49,396 bases of DNA, from contig NZ_JRKJ01000019.1 of the NCBI RefSeq assembly GCF_000770795.1, positions 1 through 49,396 on the forward strand, given 5' to 3'. The DNA is from Lysobacter dokdonensis DS-58 (GTDB taxonomy: Bacteria > Pseudomonadota > Gammaproteobacteria > Xanthomonadales > Xanthomonadaceae). The notes under the pieces were generated by a model that saw only the letters and a list, made by a program, of their open reading frames with translations, was not told where the DNA came from and made no database searches. A program made the translations under genes and the position numbers. This document shows positions 45,605 to 49,396 of this stretch, one piece after another. Position 1 is the first letter of the stretch; every line of letters begins with the position of its first letter.

Positions 45605-47361
45605 TCGCCACCTTCCAGTTGGCGGCGTTCGTATTCCAGGCGGAACTTGGCGCGCAGCAGGCCGCCCGGATCGTCGGGGACGCGGCGCAGCCAGGCGTCG
45701 TTGGCCAAGCGCCGTTCGCGTTCCTGCGGCGTTTCCGCGCGCGCCTGCGCCTGGCCTGGCGTCTGCTTGTCCTGCCTGCCTTGCGCGAGGGCGCGCTGCA
45801 TGCGTTCGCGCTGTGCCGCGTCGGCCGCTTGTTGCGCTTGCGCCTCCTTCGGCGTCTGCGGCTTCGCGTTGGCCTGCGCCTGTTGCGGCGATGGGCCAGG
45901 TTGCGGCGCGGGCTGCTTCTGTTGTCCCGGACGCGGCTGTTGCGACGGCGATTGTCCGGCTTGCTGCTGCGATTGCGGTTGCGACTGGCCGGTTTGTTGC
46001 TGCTGGCCGTCCTGCTTGCCCTGCGCGCGCGGATCGTTGCGCTTCGAATCTCCCGACGGCGGCTTGCGTTTCATCGCCGCGGCCACCGCCTTGCGATTGG
46101 CGATGGCGTCTTCCATGTTCGGTTGCGCGCGCAGCGCGCGGTCGTAGGCGGCGATCGCGTCCTCGTAGCGCCCTTGCTTCGCCAGCGCATTGCCGAGGTT
46201 GTAATGCGCGTCGGCATTCGGGATGCCGTCGTACGCGCTCGCGGCGGCGTCGAACTTGCCCGCGCGATACGCGGTGTCGCCCTGCCCCATCCGCTGCGCG
46301 GCCACCTGGTCGGCGCGTCGCCACAAGGTGCCCTGCGGCGCGGACTGCGCATGCACGAATCCCATGGGCAAGCACAACACGACGAGCACCGCGGCGACAC
46401 CGGCACCGCGGCGGAACGCGAACACCGCGATCAACATCAACGGCGGAATCAACCAATAGCCCGCGTCTTCCCAACTGCGGCCCGCGCGGCCTTGCGTCGA
46501 CGTCGCACCCGCTGCCTGCGCGCTGAGCACGCCGAGCGCGCGCAGGTCGGCATCGTCGACCGACAGCGTCGCGTAGCGCCCGCCGCCCGCGCTCGCGAGC
46601 GACTGCAACGACGCTGGATCGAGCGACACCCGCGAGATACCGCCGCCGACTTGCTGCACGACCGTTCCCGCTTCCGTGCCGAGGCCGAGCACCGATACGC
46701 GCATGCCTTGCCTGGCGGCCTGCATGGCCGCTGCGTTGGCCGCCGCGTCGCCGTGGTCGGTGAGCACGAGGATGTCGCCGTGGTCGAATCCGGCCTGGCG
46801 CATGAGATCCACCGCCCGCGAGATCGCGCGATCCGGCCGGTGCCCGTCGATGGGCATGACGTCGGGCGCGAGCGAATCGAGGAACAAAGCGACGTTCGCG
46901 GCGTCGTCGGTGAGCGGCGCGACGGCATACGCATCGTCGGCGAATGCGAGCAGGCCCACCTGCCCGCCCGCGCGTTCGCGCAGCAGCGTCGCGAGTTTCG
47001 CGCGCGCCTGCAGCAGGCGCGACGGCGGCAGGTCCGCGGCGAGCGACGCGCTCGACAGATCGAGCGCGACCACCAACGGCGTGCGGCTCTGCCACGCCGG
47101 TTGCGCGACCTGTTTCCATGCCGGGCCCGCGAGCGCGAGGATGGCGAGCGCACACGCGAGCAGGACCGCGATGAGCGTGCCGCGTGTCCTGACGTTGGAT
47201 GCCGGTTCGAGCAGATGCGGTAACAGGTGCGCATCGACCGACGCGCGCCAGACGTTCTCGCGACGTGCGCGTTGCCACCACAACCAAGCGATCAACGGCA
47301 GCGCCAGCATTGCCCACAACCAGGCCGGGCGCAGGAAATGCAGCGCGTCGATGCCGCTCAT
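45601..47361 (-). CDS. BatB/BatC fusion: VWA domain protein with TPR and Gln-rich tail
   Basis: 586 residues. Two N-terminal helices (about 10-28 and 62-80), then a von Willebrand A domain (about 90-270) with MIDAS-like 'VVALDLSSASLAAD' in which the canonical DxSxS reads DLSSA. Two helices near 300-340 are followed by TPR repeats (about 360-430, 'NADAHYNLGNALAKQGRYEDAIAAYDRAL') and a long Gln/Pro/Ala low-complexity region (about 455-510). The VWA+TPR layout fuses the BatB and BatC roles. It overlaps BatA (ATGA, 47358-47361) and BatD. Confidence 0.88.
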   Translation of the reverse strand: MSGIDALHFLRPAWLWAMLALPLIAWLWWQRARRENVWRASVDAHLLPHLLEPASNVRTRGTLIAVLLACALAILALAGPAWKQVAQPAWQSRTPLVVALDLSSASLAADLPPSRLLQARAKLATLLRERAGGQVGLLAFADDAYAVAPLTDDAANVALFLDSLAPDVMPIDGHRPDRAISRAVDLMRQAGFDHGDILVLTDHGDAAANAAAMQAARQGMRVSVLGLGTEAGTVVQQVGGGISRVSLDPASLQSLASAGGGRYATLSVDDADLRALGVLSAQAAGATSTQGRAGRSWEDAGYWLIPPLMLIAVFAFRRGAGVAAVLVVLCLPMGFVHAQSAPQGTLWRRADQVAAQRMGQGDTAYRAGKFDAAASAYDGIPNADAHYNLGNALAKQGRYEDAIAAYDRALRAQPNMEDAIANRKAVAAAMKRKPPSGDSKRNDPRAQGKQDGQQQQTGQSQPQSQQQAGQSPSQQPRPGQQKQPAPQPGPSPQQAQANAKPQTPKEAQAQQAADAAQRERMQRALAQGRQDKQTPGQAQARAETPQERERRLANDAWLRRVPDDPGGLLRAKFRLEYERRQLEGGE

Positions 47362-48359
47362 GCGCGCCTCCGCAGCGGCACCGCGCCGAGTGCGGCCAGG
47401 CCGAGCGCGATCGCCAGCGGCAGCGGGTAGCGTTCGATGCGCGGTCGTACCGCTTGTCCCGGGCGACGGATCGGTTCGAGGCGATCGATCTCCGCGTAGA
47501 TGCCGGCGAGCGATTCGGTGTCGCGTGCGCGGAAGAAGTTGCCGCCCGTGCGGCGTGCGATGTCCCTCAGGCCCGCTTCGTCGATTTCCGTCTGGCCCGC
47601 GCCGGGCAGGCGGAAACCGAACAAGGTCACGCCGCCCTCGCCGCCAAAGGCGATCGTGTGCACGCGCACCTTCGCATCGCGGGCGAGCTCGGCGGCCTTC
47701 GCCGGATCGAGCACGCCCGCCGTGTTCACGCCATCGGTCAACAGCACGACGACGCGTTGGTCCGAGGGCTGCGATTGCAGACGCTTCACCGCCAGGGCGA
47801 GTGCGTCGCCGAGCGCCGTTTCGCGGCCGGCCAGGCCGACGACGCTGTCCTGCAATTGCTGACGCACCGTGGTGAGGTCGAGCGTGAGCGGCGTCAGCGT
47901 GTACGCGCGCTGGCCGAACACGAGCAGGCCGACGCGGTCGCCGCCGCGGCGATCGAGGAAATCCGCGAGCACGGCCTTCGCGGCCGTCAATCGGTCGACG
48001 ATGTTGCCGCCCAGCTCCATGTCCTCTTCGCTCATGCTGCCGGACAGATCCACGGCGAGCATCAGGTCGCGGCCGACCTGCGGCGGTGCGATGGGCGGGC
48101 CGAGTTCCTGCGGCCGCGCGCACGCGATGCACAACGCGATCCACGCCAGCCACGCGAGCACGCCGGCGCCGCGGCCGCGCAGCGCATGCCCGTTGCCGGC
48201 TTGCGCGACCTTGTCGATGTGCGCGCCGTACGGCACGCGTAACGCCGCGGAGGCCGAACGCCTGCGCGGCAGCAGCCAACGCACCAGCAGCGGGAGCGGA
48301 ATGGCGAGCAACGCGTACGGCCACGCGAGCGTCGACAACCAGGCGTCGAAGGCGTTCAC
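47358..48359 (-). CDS. batA: BatA-like VWA domain protein
   Basis: 333 residues from the GTG at 48359, whose GTGA overlaps the DUF4381 stop. This matches the coupling of the other genes here and is preferred over a GTG 9 bases upstream. Two N-terminal transmembrane segments (about 12-30 and 65-82) precede a VWA domain with perfect MIDAS 'AVDLSGSMSEEDM', a conserved Thr ('AGRETALGDAL') and Asp ('VVLLTDGVNTAG'). A C-terminal helix anchors the protein, with the VWA domain facing the periplasm in known relatives. It should be a metal-dependent binding partner in the MoxR-linked complex. Confidence 0.92.
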   Translation of the reverse strand: MNAFDAWLSTLAWPYALLAIPLPLLVRWLLPRRRSASAALRVPYGAHIDKVAQAGNGHALRGRGAGVLAWLAWIALCIACARPQELGPPIAPPQVGRDLMLAVDLSGSMSEEDMELGGNIVDRLTAAKAVLADFLDRRGGDRVGLLVFGQRAYTLTPLTLDLTTVRQQLQDSVVGLAGRETALGDALALAVKRLQSQPSDQRVVVLLTDGVNTAGVLDPAKAAELARDAKVRVHTIAFGGEGGVTLFGFRLPGAGQTEIDEAGLRDIARRTGGNFFRARDTESLAGIYAEIDRLEPIRRPGQAVRPRIERYPLPLAIALGLAALGAVPLRRRA

Positions 48360-48808
48360 CGCATCCACTCCAGGTAGCGGCGGCGCGCGCGTTCGCGCAG
48401 GCCGGCGACGGCGGCGGCTTCCACGTCGCGACGGAACGCGCCTTCGATCAGCACGGTGCCTGCCTCGCCGGCGAAAAGCGGTTCGCGTGCGCCGGCGTCG
48501 AGATGCGCGCGCCAGCGGTCGCCATCGAAGCGGTCGGCGTCGGGATGCGTGCGGCGCGCGGCGCGGCGCAGGAGTTCGGACATCGCGGCGACCTGGGCCG
48601 CCGGTGAGTCGGCACGCGCCAGTGTTTCATCGAAGACGCGCGCCACCGCGCGGCGATGCGCACGCCGGCGATGCGCGAAGAACGCGATCACCGCGATGGT
48701 CATGACGAGCACCGCGAGCACCATCCACCATCCCGGCGCGAGCGGCCACCACGGCGCCGCGGGTGCGGCGTGGATGTCGCGCAACACGAGGTCCGGCGGC
48801 GCACGCAT
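48356..48808 (-). CDS. DUF4381 membrane protein of the MoxR/Bat operon
   Basis: 150 residues from the ATG at 48808. The N-terminus is 'MRAPPDLVLRDIHAAPAAPWWPLAPGWW', the DUF4381 start, followed by one helix (about 28-48) and a basic cytoplasmic domain with 'AAMSELLRRAARR' and 'GDRWRAHLDAG'. This small protein is normally found between DUF58 and BatA genes. Function is unknown. The start is 1 base from the DUF58 stop (TGAGATG) and the stop overlaps the BatA GTG. Confidence 0.9.
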   Translation of the reverse strand: MRAPPDLVLRDIHAAPAAPWWPLAPGWWMVLAVLVMTIAVIAFFAHRRRAHRRAVARVFDETLARADSPAAQVAAMSELLRRAARRTHPDADRFDGDRWRAHLDAGAREPLFAGEAGTVLIEGAFRRDVEAAAVAGLRERARRRYLEWMR

Positions 48809-48809
48809 C

Positions 48810-49396
48810 TCAGGCCACGCTCGCCTGCGGACGGCCCCATGCGCCGAGCCATGCATCGCTCGGTGCGTCCGTCGAAAGCACGTGCACGCGCACGCCGCGC
48901 GCGGGCAGCGCCTGCATCGCCGCCTCGACCGGCGCGATGAATTCGCGACGCCAACGCTGGCGTTGCGGCGCACTCGCCAGATCCAGTTCGACGCGATGCG
49001 CCTGCGTCGCGAACGGGAGCGCGGCCTTCGGCGGATCGCGTTCGAGCGGGTCGACGAGCAACAGCACCGTGGTGTCGTGGTGCAGGGCGAATGCAGGCCA
49101 GCGATGCGGTTCGATCGCGGCGATGCTCGCCGGGTCGGCGAGGATCAGCAGGCGCGAGCCGGGGCGCAGCACGCGCTGCGCCTGATCGAGCGCGATGCCC
49201 AGGCCGGCGTCGTTGTCGGGCGGCGAGGCGTACCAGCGCACCAGGGCATCGAGCACGCGTAGTGCACCGCGCGCACCACCGGCCGGGGGAATCGGCGCTT
49301 CGCGATGGCTGCCGCGCAACGCGGCGATGCGGTCGCCGTCGCGCAGCGCGGCCCATGCGGCGATTGCGCCGGCGCGCGCGGCCTGCACCGATTTGA
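48810..49396 (-). CDS. DUF58 protein, 5' end beyond the window
   Basis: The frame is open at the right edge, so 195 codons plus the stop are present and the N-terminus is missing. The visible part begins KSVQAARAGAIAAWAALRDGDRIAAL, the DUF58 core helix, and continues through a VWA-like region with 'GSRLLILADPASIAAIE', 'VLLLVDPLERDPP' and 'GVRVHVLSTDAPSDAWL'. DUF58 proteins accompany MoxR AAA+ ATPases, which are expected just outside the window on the 5' side. It is the first visible gene of the five-gene coupled operon. Confidence 0.9.
   Translation of the reverse strand, partial: KSVQAARAGAIAAWAALRDGDRIAALRGSHREAPIPPAGGARGALRVLDALVRWYASPPDNDAGLGIALDQAQRVLRPGSRLLILADPASIAAIEPHRWPAFALHHDTTVLLLVDPLERDPPKAALPFATQAHRVELDLASAPQRQRWRREFIAPVEAAMQALPARGVRVHVLSTDAPSDAWLGAWGRPQASVA

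Overview
This 49.4 kb window is very GC-rich chromosomal DNA from a gammaproteobacterium. The protein set and gene order point to Xanthomonadaceae (Lysobacter or a close relative), by inference only, because no rRNA or marker gene is present. About 45 protein genes are supported, two of them cut by the window edges. No tRNA, rRNA, IS element, prophage or CRISPR array was seen. Many genes are joined by 4-bp ATGA or GTGA overlaps, and most ORFs antisense to real genes are high-GC shadows.

Layout. 1-4370: envelope and housekeeping genes (TPM-domain protein, LemA lipoprotein, TerC, diacylglycerol kinase, a VOC protein, an exported isoaspartyl peptidase). 4439-10010: a two-component system (response regulator, then histidine kinase) followed by a MacA-type adaptor, an ABC ATPase and a MacB-type permease. 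10132-15581: a DUF486 protein, and an RND efflux operon (lipoprotein adaptor, pump) whose last gene is a SpoU-type RNA methyltransferase. 15769-18503: cysteine synthase, a membrane protein, a macro-domain protein and a DUF6498 protein. 18504-32023: glycolytic genes fba (class I), pyk, pgk and gap, all on the minus strand. Between them lie three tandem exported TonB-C-like proteins, a GNAT, an exported SEL1-like protein coupled to an exported DUF3857/transglutaminase protein, and a GGDEF protein. 32119-35983: a plus-strand run of S1/P1 nuclease, ETHE1-like metallo-hydrolase and modABC. 36012-40234: a three-gene surface/secretion cluster. 40542-43894: transketolase and a dicarboxylate symporter. 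43952-49396: a DUF58 - DUF4381 - BatA - BatB/C - BatD operon, entering from beyond the right edge.

Most notable system. At 36012-40234 an inverse-autotransporter (intimin/invasin-type) beta-barrel protein is encoded with two separate signal-peptide-bearing Ig-like exoproteins. The layout recalls the ZirT/ZirS/ZirU and SinH/SinI systems of enterobacteria. The barrel protein's own passenger ends in an Ig-like module that is about 60% identical, over 43 residues, to the C-terminus of one exoprotein. It also carries calcium-binding type-3 repeats. This suggests one barrel that displays its own passenger and may also export or assemble its two partners. The cluster sits between tkt and gap, which is consistent with an accessory insertion into the central-carbon gene neighbourhood.

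Other features worth attention: a Spy/LTxxQ-like insertion in the MacA-type adaptor, a ModC without its molybdate-binding C-terminal domain, a GGEEF cyclase with a degenerate I-site, and translational coupling of an RNA methyltransferase to an RND pump.
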